Assembly: GCA_005883235.1 (NCBI GenBank)
Contig: VAYE01000278.1
Span: forward strand, 1-5,272
Reading direction: 5' to 3'
From: Actinomycetota bacterium
GTDB taxonomy: Bacteria > Actinomycetota > Thermoleophilia > Gaiellales > Gaiellaceae
Length of the DNA stretch: 5,272 bases
Part shown: positions 1 through 4,847 of the stretch, piece after piece
Layout: each line of letters starts with the position of its first letter
Position numbering within the stretch: the first letter of the stretch is position 1
The notes under the pieces: model-generated
Told to the model about the DNA's origin: nothing
Seen by the model: only the letters and a program-made list of their open reading frames with translations
Database searches by the model: none
Made by a program: the position numbers and the translations under genes

Positions 1-579
1 GATCTCGTAGCCAACGGTCCCATTCGGGACGATGAGGTTCGAGATCTCGTCCTCGCCTGTCAGGGCCGTGATCGTCACGCAGGCCGTGATGTCCGTCCCC
101 GCGTTCGTGATGAAGATCTTCGAGCCGTTGACGATCCAGGTGGCGTCGCGGAGCTCGGCCCGCGTCCGCGTCGCGCCTGCGTCCGAGCCGGCGTCGGGCT
201 CGGTGAGGCCGAAGGCCGCGAGGCGCTGCCCCGACGCCAGCTGCGGCAGCCACTCCCGCTTCTGCTCCTCTGAGCCGTAGAGGAAGATCGGCATCGTCCC
301 GAGAGACGTGTGCGCCGCGACCGTGATCGCGACGGACGAGTCGACGCGCGTCAGCTCCTCGACGGCGATCGCGTAGGAGAGCGTGTCGGCGCCGGCGCCG
401 CCGTACTCCTCCGGGATCGGCATCCCCATGAGCCCGAGCCCGGCGAGCTCGGCGACGATCTCGTACGGGAAGCGCTCCTCGCGGTCGAGCTCCTCGGCCA
501 CCGGCGCGATCCGCTGCTCCGCGAAGTCGCGCACGGTTCGGCGGACGAGCTCGTGCTCCTCGGCGAGGTCGAAGTTCAC
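1..579 (-). CDS. Acyl-CoA dehydrogenase, N-terminal 193 residues (cut by window edge)
   Basis: FAD-dependent cytosolic enzyme that oxidises an acyl-CoA to the 2-enoyl-CoA and passes electrons to electron-transfer flavoprotein. Seen in the sequence: the frame read from GTG 579 opens with MNFDLAEEHELVRRTVRDFA, the usual N-terminal helical domain (about residues 1-115). The family signature GLTEPDAGSDAGA lies at residues 124-136 and the flavin-domain motif WIVNGSKIFITNAG at 148-161. It ends inside the beta-domain segment IVPNGTVGYEI. About half of the usual ~380 residues are present; the catalytic Glu and C-terminal helical domain lie outside the window, so chain-length or branched-chain specificity cannot be read. 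The start is chosen because it matches the family N-terminus and overlaps the pepA stop by four bases (GTGA). No clear Shine-Dalgarno is visible, which fits re-initiation after pepA. Confidence 0.95.
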   Translation of the reverse strand, partial: MNFDLAEEHELVRRTVRDFAEQRIAPVAEELDREERFPYEIVAELAGLGLMGMPIPEEYGGAGADTLSYAIAVEELTRVDSSVAITVAAHTSLGTMPIFLYGSEEQKREWLPQLASGQRLAAFGLTEPDAGSDAGATRTRAELRDATWIVNGSKIFITNAGTDITACVTITALTGEDEISNLIVPNGTVGYEI

Positions 580-2063
580 GAGGCGAGGCGCGTGGCCAGC
601 TCGACGATCAGCCTGACGCCGTATCCGGTGCCGCCCTTCTGGGCCAGGTAGTCGGGGCGCGGCCAAGTGAGGAAGCCGGTTCCGGCCATGTCGACGTGCG
701 CCCATGGCCCCTCGCCCACGAACTCCTGCAGGAACTCGCCCGCGTAGGCCGGAATCGCCTGGCCCCTCACGGACTGGTTCTTCATGTCGGCGAAGGCGGA
801 GTCGATGTAGCGCCGGTAGCGGCGATGGAGCGGCAGCGGCCAGGCGTGGTCGCCGCTCGCCTCGCCCGCGGCGACGACTTGGGCGCGCCAGTCGTCGTCG
901 TTCGCGAAGACACCCGCGTAGAGGTCGCCGAGCGCCTTCTCCATCGCGCCCGTGAGCGTCGCCAGGTCGAGCAGGTGCGTCGCGCCCTCGCGCCGCGCGT
1001 ACCACAGCGCGTCGGCGAGCACGAGCCGGCCCTCGGCGTCCGTGTTGACGACCTCGATCGTCTTGCCGTTCATCGCCGTCAGGATGTCGCCGGGCCGGTA
1101 CGACCCGCCGCCGGTGAGGTTCTCGCACGCCGCGACGACGGAGACGACCTCCAGGGGAACGCCCAGGTCGGCGATCGCGCCCGTCGCCTCGACGACTGCG
1201 CCGCCGCCGGCCATGTCGCCCTTCATGTCCTCCATGTAGAGCGACGGCTTGATCGAGATGCCGCCGCTGTCGAAGGTGATCGCCTTGCCGACGAGGCCGA
1301 GCTTCACGCCGGCCCTCGCGCCGGCCGGCGCATAGCGCATGACGATCAGGCGCGCCGGGTTGTGGCTCCCCTGCGCGACTGCTGCGAACGCGCCCATTCC
1401 GAGCTCGTGCAGGCCCTCCGGGCCGAGCGCGTCGGCGGTCAGGTGCTCGACCTCGCCCGCGATGTCGGCGGCGCGTGCCGCAAGCTCCTCGGGTGTCAGC
1501 TCGTTCGCAGGTGCGTTCGAGAGGTCGCGCGCCCGGTTCGCCCATTCGGCCACCCGGGCGGCCCGGGTCGCCGCCTCGGCGATCTCCTCGCCCTCGCCGA
1601 CGAAGACGATCCGCTCGATCGTGTGGCGGCGCTTTGCGGTCTTCCAGCGGCCGGGCTCGTACGCGCCCATCACCGCGCCCTCGACGACTGCGCGGGCCTG
1701 CTCCGCCGGAGACAGCTCGAGCGACGGATCGAGGAGCCAGGCGACGGCGCCGCCGAATCGGGTTGCGGCCCGCGCGACGGCTCCCGCCGCGGTCCGCAGG
1801 GCGTCCGCGTCGATCTCCGCTCTGGGACCGAGGCCGGCGGCGGCGACACGCGGAGCTCCGAGGCCGTCCTCCTCGACGTGCACCAGCCAGGCCTCGCCGA
1901 GCTCCCCGGTGACCTCGCCGGCCGTTGCGAGATCAGCGAGCCGGGCTCGGAGCCGCTCGTCGAGCGCCCCGTTCGCGGGCGGCTCGCCGGGCTCGGCCAC
2001 CGGGACGGCGAGGACGTCCGCCTCGACCGCACCGGGGGAGACGACCGAGACCTGGACTCGCAT
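576..2063 (-). CDS. pepA: Leucyl aminopeptidase (peptidase family M17), cytosol aminopeptidase
   Basis: Two-metal (Zn/Mn) cytosolic exopeptidase, normally a hexamer, releasing N-terminal residues from peptides in protein turnover and peptide use. The 495-aa length is normal for the family. The N-terminal macro-like domain (about 1-165) is divergent and Ala/Glu-rich, as usual. The C-terminal catalytic domain starts near SNAPANELTPEE (182-193). By comparison with bovine LAP and E. coli PepA, metal ligands are K260, D265 (GKAITFDSGG), D283 (MKGDM), D342 and E344 in the signature NTDAEGRL (340-347). Catalytic K272 (SIKP) and R346 are also present, so the enzyme should be active. ATG 2063 is the first possible start after an in-frame TAG at 2078-2076. 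There is no Shine-Dalgarno, but a -10-like TAGCAT lies just upstream, so the mRNA may be leaderless. The stop overlaps the GTG of the acyl-CoA dehydrogenase, suggesting translational coupling. No oddities seen in the coding part. Confidence 0.97.
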   Translation of the reverse strand: MRVQVSVVSPGAVEADVLAVPVAEPGEPPANGALDERLRARLADLATAGEVTGELGEAWLVHVEEDGLGAPRVAAAGLGPRAEIDADALRTAAGAVARAATRFGGAVAWLLDPSLELSPAEQARAVVEGAVMGAYEPGRWKTAKRRHTIERIVFVGEGEEIAEAATRAARVAEWANRARDLSNAPANELTPEELAARAADIAGEVEHLTADALGPEGLHELGMGAFAAVAQGSHNPARLIVMRYAPAGARAGVKLGLVGKAITFDSGGISIKPSLYMEDMKGDMAGGGAVVEATGAIADLGVPLEVVSVVAACENLTGGGSYRPGDILTAMNGKTIEVVNTDAEGRLVLADALWYARREGATHLLDLATLTGAMEKALGDLYAGVFANDDDWRAQVVAAGEASGDHAWPLPLHRRYRRYIDSAFADMKNQSVRGQAIPAYAGEFLQEFVGEGPWAHVDMAGTGFLTWPRPDYLAQKGGTGYGVRLIVELATRLAS

Positions 2064-2072
2064 CGCGGCGCG

Positions 2073-2078
2073 ATGCTA
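2073..2078 (-). promoter_or_regulatory. Candidate -10 box for pepA (TAGCAT)
   Basis: Read on the minus strand, TAGCAT matches the actinobacterial TANNNT -10 pattern and ends 9 nt before the ATG of pepA. With the usual 6-8 nt to the transcription start, the mRNA would begin at or within a few bases of the ATG. No TTGACA-like -35 is visible at 16-18 bp. A six-base degenerate match is weak evidence alone; support comes from its position and the missing Shine-Dalgarno. Confidence 0.4.
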
Positions 2079-2107
2079 TCCGACCCTCTTTCTACCCTGC
2101 GGAAAAT

Positions 2108-2122
2108 GCCCGTTTCGCGGGC
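2108..2122. promoter_or_regulatory. Perfect 5-bp inverted repeat in the divergent control region
   Basis: GCCCG-TTTCG-CGGGC is a perfect inverted repeat in the 96-bp gap between pepA and the small plus-strand gene. It ends directly against the -35-like element of the sigma-28-type promoter, so it could be an operator. Read on the minus strand it is followed by ATTTT, but the stem is short and it lies upstream of both predicted transcription starts, so a terminator role is unlikely. A 5-bp stem can arise by chance in GC-rich DNA. Confidence 0.3.
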
Positions 2123-2149
2123 TCAACGTCTGCGCGCGTTTGCCGATAA
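2123..2149 (+). promoter_or_regulatory. Candidate sigma-28 (FliA/SigD/WhiG-type) promoter
   Basis: TCAA at 2123-2126 is followed by exactly 15 bp and then GCCGATAA at 2142-2149. The known consensus for FliA/WhiG-type sigma factors is TAAA, a spacer of about 15 bp, then GCCGATAA, so the -10 octamer matches in full and the -35 in three of four bases. The -10 ends 10 nt before ATG 2160, which would give a leader of only a few bases. No flagellar or sporulation gene is in the window to confirm the regulon. Confidence 0.5.
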
Positions 2150-2159
2150 GGCACTCGAG

Positions 2160-2408
2160 ATGAGTGCTGCGGCTCTGCGGCCCGTTGCACCCCGGCGCTT
2201 CCGACGCGAGCGCCGACGCCTTGGCGTCGACGCGCTTCAGGAACGCGTCGCGACCCTGGCCCGCGAGCGCCAGGCGCTTCGCGCCACGGGCGCCCCCGCG
2301 ACCTCGCTGGAGCGAAACCGGGTCGCCCTTGCGCACGCGCAGTGGGAGCTCTCGCATGCGTTGATCGAGCAGCACTCCCCGCCGGCGCCGCGCGAGCACG
2401 CCGCCTAG
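2160..2408 (+). CDS. Small basic hypothetical protein (82 aa), probable coiled coil
   Basis: I do not recognise a named family. The frame starts MSAAALRPVAPRRFRRERRR, with an Arg-rich basic stretch at residues 12-20. Two helical, heptad-like segments follow, about 22-42 (LGVDALQERVATLARERQAL) and 50-70 (LERNRVALAHAQWELSHALI), separated by a Gly/Ala/Pro turn, and the tail is Pro-rich. This suggests a small helical-hairpin protein without signal peptide or membrane helix. It is favoured over the opposite strand because roughly 83% of third positions are G/C and the amino-acid pattern is protein-like. ATG 2160 is chosen because TAAGG stands 8 nt upstream and a promoter-like GCCGATAA lies just before. 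In-frame ATGs at 2106 and 2073 would add residues from a stretch with lower third-position GC and across the promoter elements. It is divergent from pepA. If the sigma-28-like promoter is real, a flagellar or developmental role is possible; this is inference only. Confidence 0.6.
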   Translation: MSAAALRPVAPRRFRRERRRLGVDALQERVATLARERQALRATGAPATSLERNRVALAHAQWELSHALIEQHSPPAPREHAA

Positions 2409-2438
2409 CCCCGCGCGAGTTCCATCGGCTCGAAGGGG

Positions 2439-2491
2439 CGTGTCCCGGTGTCAGACACCGGAACGCAAGCGTCACGCGTCCGTGACGAGAG
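2439..2491 (+). repeat. Two-hairpin 53-bp repeat, copy 1
   Basis: First of two direct copies differing at one base (G2478 here, A2579 in copy 2). It contains a 17-bp palindrome CCGGTGTCAGACACCGG (2445-2461), extendable by GT/AC across one mismatch. A second hairpin follows: CGTCACG (2470-2476), loop CGTC, CGTGACG (2481-2487). The single difference lies in the loop, so both stems are conserved. It lies 30 bp after the stop of the small gene. Likely a REP-like or small non-autonomous mobile element; it could also act as a transcript-end hairpin, although no T-run follows. Confidence 0.85.
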
Positions 2492-2513
2492 GCGCCTCAC
2501 GCCGCAGGGCGCC
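2491..2513. repeat. Inverted repeat in the spacer between the two 53-bp copies
   Basis: GGCGCC (2491-2496) and GGCGCC (2508-2513) flank an 11-nt loop, giving a 6-bp stem. The first base overlaps the end of repeat copy 1. The rest of the 48-bp spacer shows no start codon with support and no resemblance to sequence after copy 2. Such GC stems are common by chance at this composition. Confidence 0.3.
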
Positions 2514-2539
2514 CCGCTGCACGGTCGGTCTGCGCGGGC

Positions 2540-2592
2540 CGTGTCCCGGTGTCAGACACCGGAACGCAAGCGTCACGCATCCGTGACGAGAG
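2540..2592 (+). repeat. Two-hairpin 53-bp repeat, copy 2
   Basis: Same unit and orientation as the copy 101 bp upstream, identical at 52 of 53 positions. The 17-bp palindrome is at 2546-2562 and the second hairpin has stems 2571-2577 and 2582-2588 with loop CATC. It ends seven bases before a -10-like TAGCCT and 20 bases before the likely GTG start of the MFS gene. A GTG inside it (2549) is in frame with the MFS gene but would translate the repeat and is not a credible start. Confidence 0.85.
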
Positions 2593-2598
2593 CGACGC

Positions 2599-2604
2599 TA
2601 GCCT
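2599..2604 (+). promoter_or_regulatory. Candidate -10 box for the MFS gene (TAGCCT)
   Basis: TAGCCT fits TANNNT and is followed by exactly 7 nt before GTG 2612, the arrangement expected for a leaderless transcript. The same GCTAG-type box with 7-nt spacing precedes the SCP2 gene. No good -35 is seen; the region where it would lie is the second hairpin of repeat copy 2. Confidence 0.45.
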
Positions 2605-2611
2605 GAGGCGG

Positions 2612-3637
2612 GTGAGGGCGGGGATCGACAAGCGGGCGATGCTGCTGCTCTGGTCGGACCGCCGCGGCGCGCTCTGGCTGCTGCCGGCCGGGGTCGCCGT
2701 CGCGGGGATCGGGATCGCTCTCGCCGCGGACGCTCCCAGCTACTGGCTCGTGCTGGTGCTCGTCGTCGTCTCCGGCGTCGGCGTCGCCGCCTTCCACCCC
2801 GAGGGCTCGAAGTTCGCCGCGTACGCGAGCGGCGTGCGGCGGGCGAGCGGGATGTCCGCGTTCTCGATCGGCGGCAACGTCGGCTTCGCCCTCGGCCCGA
2901 TCCTCGCCACGCCGTTCGTCGTCGCGTTCGGGCTCCGCGGCGGGCTCCTGCTCGCCCTGCCGGGCCTCGCGATCGCGGGCGCGTTGCTCGCCGCGGCCCC
3001 GTTTCTCCGCGGCTTCGCCCCGGATCCCGCGGAGCGCGCCCAGCGAGCGGTGGGGGAAGATCGGCGCGGCGCGCTGGCGCTCCTGCTGGGAGTTATCGCC
3101 TTCCGCAGCCTCGCCTGGTTCGGCCTCGTCACGTTCGTCCCGCTCTGGGAAGTCTCGCTGGGCCACTCCAAGGCGCACGGCAACCACCTGCTCTCGTTGA
3201 TGCTCCTGACCGGCGGCCTCGGCACGATCGTCGCCGGGCCCGCGGCCGACCGGATCGGGAGGAGGCCGGTGCTCCTCGCAAGTCTCCTCGCGACCGGCCC
3301 GCTCGTCCTCGTCTTCGTCGTGGTGGGCGGCATCCCCGGCGCGATTGCGCTCGCCCTCGTCGGCGCCTGTGTGATCGGCACCTTCGGCGTGACGATGGTG
3401 ATGAGCCAGGAATACCTGCCGCGGCACATCGGGATGGCATCGGGCCTCTCGATCGGCCTCTCGATCGGCCTCGGCGGCGTCGCGGCCGTGGCGCTGGGCG
3501 CGCTCGCCGACGCCGTCGACCTCCGCGCCGCGCTGTACGTCTGCGCGGCCGCCCCGGTGGCGGCGCTCGCCCTCGCGCTGGCGCTTCCGTCGTCGACGGC
3601 GGGCAGGCGGCTGCAGGTCGAGCCCGTCGTGCCGTGA
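2612..3637 (+). CDS. MFS transporter, fosmidomycin-resistance (Fsr)-like, lacking TM1-TM2
   Basis: Inner-membrane secondary transporter of the major facilitator superfamily. The segment FHPEGSKFAAYASGVRRASGMSAFSIGGNVGFALGP (61-96) resembles the Fsr branch, and the second-half motif A GPAADRIGRRPV is at 209-220. From GTG 2612 the protein has 341 aa against about 400 for full-length relatives. It opens RAGIDKRAMLLL and passes at once into WSDRRG (14-19), the loop that in this family follows TM2. I count ten helices, matching TM3-TM12: about 21-38, 44-60, 82-106, 110-128, 155-178, 192-210, 219-238, 243-262, 274-299, 306-325. About 50 codons carrying TM1-TM2 therefore appear missing, in frame. 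Function is doubtful; it may be a decaying gene. GTG 2612 is chosen because a -10-like box precedes it by 7 nt and IDKRA looks like a family N-terminus; ATG 2639 and GTG 2549 (inside the repeat) are alternatives. Substrate unknown. Confidence 0.85.
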   Translation: MRAGIDKRAMLLLWSDRRGALWLLPAGVAVAGIGIALAADAPSYWLVLVLVVVSGVGVAAFHPEGSKFAAYASGVRRASGMSAFSIGGNVGFALGPILATPFVVAFGLRGGLLLALPGLAIAGALLAAAPFLRGFAPDPAERAQRAVGEDRRGALALLLGVIAFRSLAWFGLVTFVPLWEVSLGHSKAHGNHLLSLMLLTGGLGTIVAGPAADRIGRRPVLLASLLATGPLVLVFVVVGGIPGAIALALVGACVIGTFGVTMVMSQEYLPRHIGMASGLSIGLSIGLGGVAAVALGALADAVDLRAALYVCAAAPVAALALALALPSSTAGRRLQVEPVVP

Positions 3638-3639
3638 GC

Positions 3640-3645
3640 TAGGCT
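3640..3645 (+). promoter_or_regulatory. Candidate -10 box for the SCP2 gene (TAGGCT)
   Basis: TAGGCT fits TANNNT and stands 7 nt before ATG 3653, starting just after the MFS stop codon. No Shine-Dalgarno is present in the 15-nt gap. This suggests a leaderless transcript for the SCP2 gene, independent of the MFS gene. The -35 region (around GTCGAG, 3617-3622) is only a poor match. Confidence 0.45.
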
Positions 3646-3652
3646 CCGATCC

Positions 3653-3964
3653 ATGGCGGAGAGCGCACGCGAGTTCTTCGAAGGCCTCGAGAGCCGGGTC
3701 GACGAGTCCCGGATCGCGGGGATGAACAACAGCTACCTCTTCGACATCGAGGGGGCGGGGCAGTGGAAGGTAGTCGTCGACGACGGCAAGGTGAAAGTGA
3801 CCGAGGGCTCGAGCGGGGACGTCGACTGCACGATCACGAGCTCGGAGGAGAACTTCGAGCGAATCGTCGCGGGCGAGCTCAACCCGACGAGCGCCTATAT
3901 GACCGGGAAGCTGAAGGTCAAGGGCGACATGGGCGCCGCGATGAAGCTGCAGAAGCTTTTCTGA
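3653..3964 (+). CDS. SCP2 sterol-binding domain protein (single domain)
   Basis: Small soluble protein of the SCP2/sterol-carrier fold, which forms a hydrophobic tunnel for fatty acyl or other lipid ligands. The 103-aa length matches stand-alone bacterial members. Seen: N-terminal helix AESAREFFEGLESRV (2-16); beta-sheet core NSYLFDIEGAGQWKVVVDDGKVKVTEG (about 26-52); the family stretch DCTITSSEENFERIVAGELNPTSAYMTGKLKVKGDMGAAMKLQKLF running to the C-terminus. The GKLKVKGDM..AMKLQKLF ending is the strongest family mark. Start ATG 3653 fits the family length, with a -10-like box upstream. It lies 15 nt after the MFS gene and 47 nt before the next frame. Members in actinobacteria often sit near lipid-metabolism genes; here the neighbours are membrane proteins, so the ligand is unknown. 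Confidence 0.92.
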   Translation: MAESAREFFEGLESRVDESRIAGMNNSYLFDIEGAGQWKVVVDDGKVKVTEGSSGDVDCTITSSEENFERIVAGELNPTSAYMTGKLKVKGDMGAAMKLQKLF

Positions 3965-4011
3965 GCCCCGACTTGCACCGCCTCCGCCTCGCCGTGTAGA
4001 AACCGCACTCC

Positions 4012-4161
4012 GTGCTCGCGATCGTCGACAGCTACACGGTCATCAAGTTCTTCCACGTCTTCGGCGCCATCGTCTGGATCGGCGTCGCGATCATGATCAC
4101 GATCCGCGCCGGGCTGACGCGGCGCGTGAACGAGCCCGGCGCGGTGGTGATCGGCCAATGA
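4012..4161 (+). CDS. Short DUF2269-like membrane protein, probable 3'-truncated remnant (49 aa)
   Basis: The frame from GTG 4012 reads VLAIVDSYTVIKFFHVFGAIVWIGVAIMITIRAGLTRRVNEPGAVVIGQ (given here in pieces: SYTVIKFFHVFGAIVWIG at 7-24, then IRAGLTRRVNEP). One transmembrane helix spans about 11-31. The KF.HV..AIVW.G pattern is what I know from the N-terminus of DUF2269 integral membrane proteins, which are usually about 150 aa with several helices; here only the first third exists. An in-frame TAG at 3997-3999 rules out a longer 5' end. The stop TGA overlaps the ATG of the next gene (ATGA), which looks like a translationally coupled pair, so it may still be expressed. It could be a relic, or a real single-helix partner of the next protein. 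Family assignment is from memory of pattern only. Confidence 0.45.
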   Translation: MLAIVDSYTVIKFFHVFGAIVWIGVAIMITIRAGLTRRVNEPGAVVIGQ

Positions 4162-4814
4162 CGCCACGCAGCGGCCTCGAGCGCTGGGCGGCCCTCGGCG
4201 GGGTGCTCTACGTCGTCCTCTTCGTGGTCGGGACGATCTTCGCCGTCGGTAACGAGCCCGCAGGCGACGCGTCCCCCACGGACGTCATGCGGTGGTACGC
4301 GAAATCGGGCCATCGCGACCGGATCCACATCGGCTGGGTGCTGGTCGGGCTCGGCATCTTCTTCTTCCTCTGGTTCCTCGCCGCTCTCCGGGCGGCGTTG
4401 CTCCGGCTCGTGGGCGACGGGTTCCTGACGACGCTCGCCACCGTCGGCGGAGCGGTGTACGCGGCGCTCGCGCTCGTGGCGATCGCGGTGAACGACGCCG
4501 TGAAGACGATGAGCGACGACACCTATCACCACCAGGTCTATCCGGAGCTGATCCACGCCGCGAACGACGCGACGTACGTCCTCCACTCGACGGGCGGCGT
4601 CGGGGTCGGCACGATGATGATCGCGGCCTCGCTCGCCGTCGTTCGAACCCGCGTGTTGCCGGTATGGCTCGGCTGGATCGGCGTCGCCGCCGGGATCATC
4701 GCGCTCGCCTCGATCGTCTTCTTCCCCTGGGCCCTGATCGCGCTCTGGCTGCTCGTCGCGAGCGTGCTCCTCTTCGTGGCCTCGCCCGAGCGCCCCGCGG
4801 CGCCGGCGCCCTAA
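4158..4814 (+). CDS. Six-helix hypothetical integral membrane protein (218 aa)
   Basis: I do not assign a function. Hydrophobic segments suggest six membrane helices: about 11-30 (AALGGVLYVVLFVVGTIFAV), 57-78, 90-112, 142-162, 168-188 and 189-207. A polar loop (31-56, with TDVMRWYAKSGHRDRI) follows TM1, and a hydrophilic loop 113-140 with MSDDTYHHQVYPELIHAAND precedes TM4. The LPVWLGWIG motif before TM5 and the overall plan resemble DUF4386-like actinobacterial proteins known only as hypothetical. Start ATG 4158 is chosen because it overlaps the stop of the upstream short frame by four bases and gives a normal polar N-terminus; no separate Shine-Dalgarno is evident. The tail ERPAAPAP is short and cytoplasmic or periplasmic. 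The next gene starts 33 nt downstream on the same strand. Confidence 0.85.
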   Translation: MTPRSGLERWAALGGVLYVVLFVVGTIFAVGNEPAGDASPTDVMRWYAKSGHRDRIHIGWVLVGLGIFFFLWFLAALRAALLRLVGDGFLTTLATVGGAVYAALALVAIAVNDAVKTMSDDTYHHQVYPELIHAANDATYVLHSTGGVGVGTMMIAASLAVVRTRVLPVWLGWIGVAAGIIALASIVFFPWALIALWLLVASVLLFVASPERPAAPAP

Positions 4815-4847
4815 CCCGCAGCTCGCACCAGCCGTCTCAATCGGCAG

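Noticed and set aside
696..2408. Long open frame on the plus strand opposite pepA
   Set aside because: It is an Arg/Ala/Asp-rich shadow of pepA caused by high GC; pepA on the other strand has full catalytic motifs. Only its last part (from 2160), which leaves pepA, looks like a real protein.
2409..2438. Terminator after the 82-aa gene (CCCC...GGGG with inner CGAG/CTCG)
   Set aside because: The stem is imperfect with unpaired bases between its two parts, and there is no T-run after it; not enough to call a terminator.
2439..2592. CRISPR array
   Set aside because: Only two units, each 53 bp with two internal palindromes, one 48-bp spacer and no cas gene; a REP-like repeat fits better.
2549..2611. 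Extension of the MFS gene to GTG 2549
   Set aside because: It would translate the 53-bp repeat (VSDTGTQASRIRDE), and gives no family-like N-terminal sequence.
2573..3427. Long minus-strand frame opposite the MFS gene
   Set aside because: Highly charged low-complexity translation with no family features; the MFS motifs on the plus strand explain the region.
3445..3468. 12-bp tandem duplication CCTCTCGATCGG
   Set aside because: It encodes GLSIGLSIG inside TM11 of the MFS protein, where this Gly-rich repeat pattern is normal for the family, so it needs no separate explanation.
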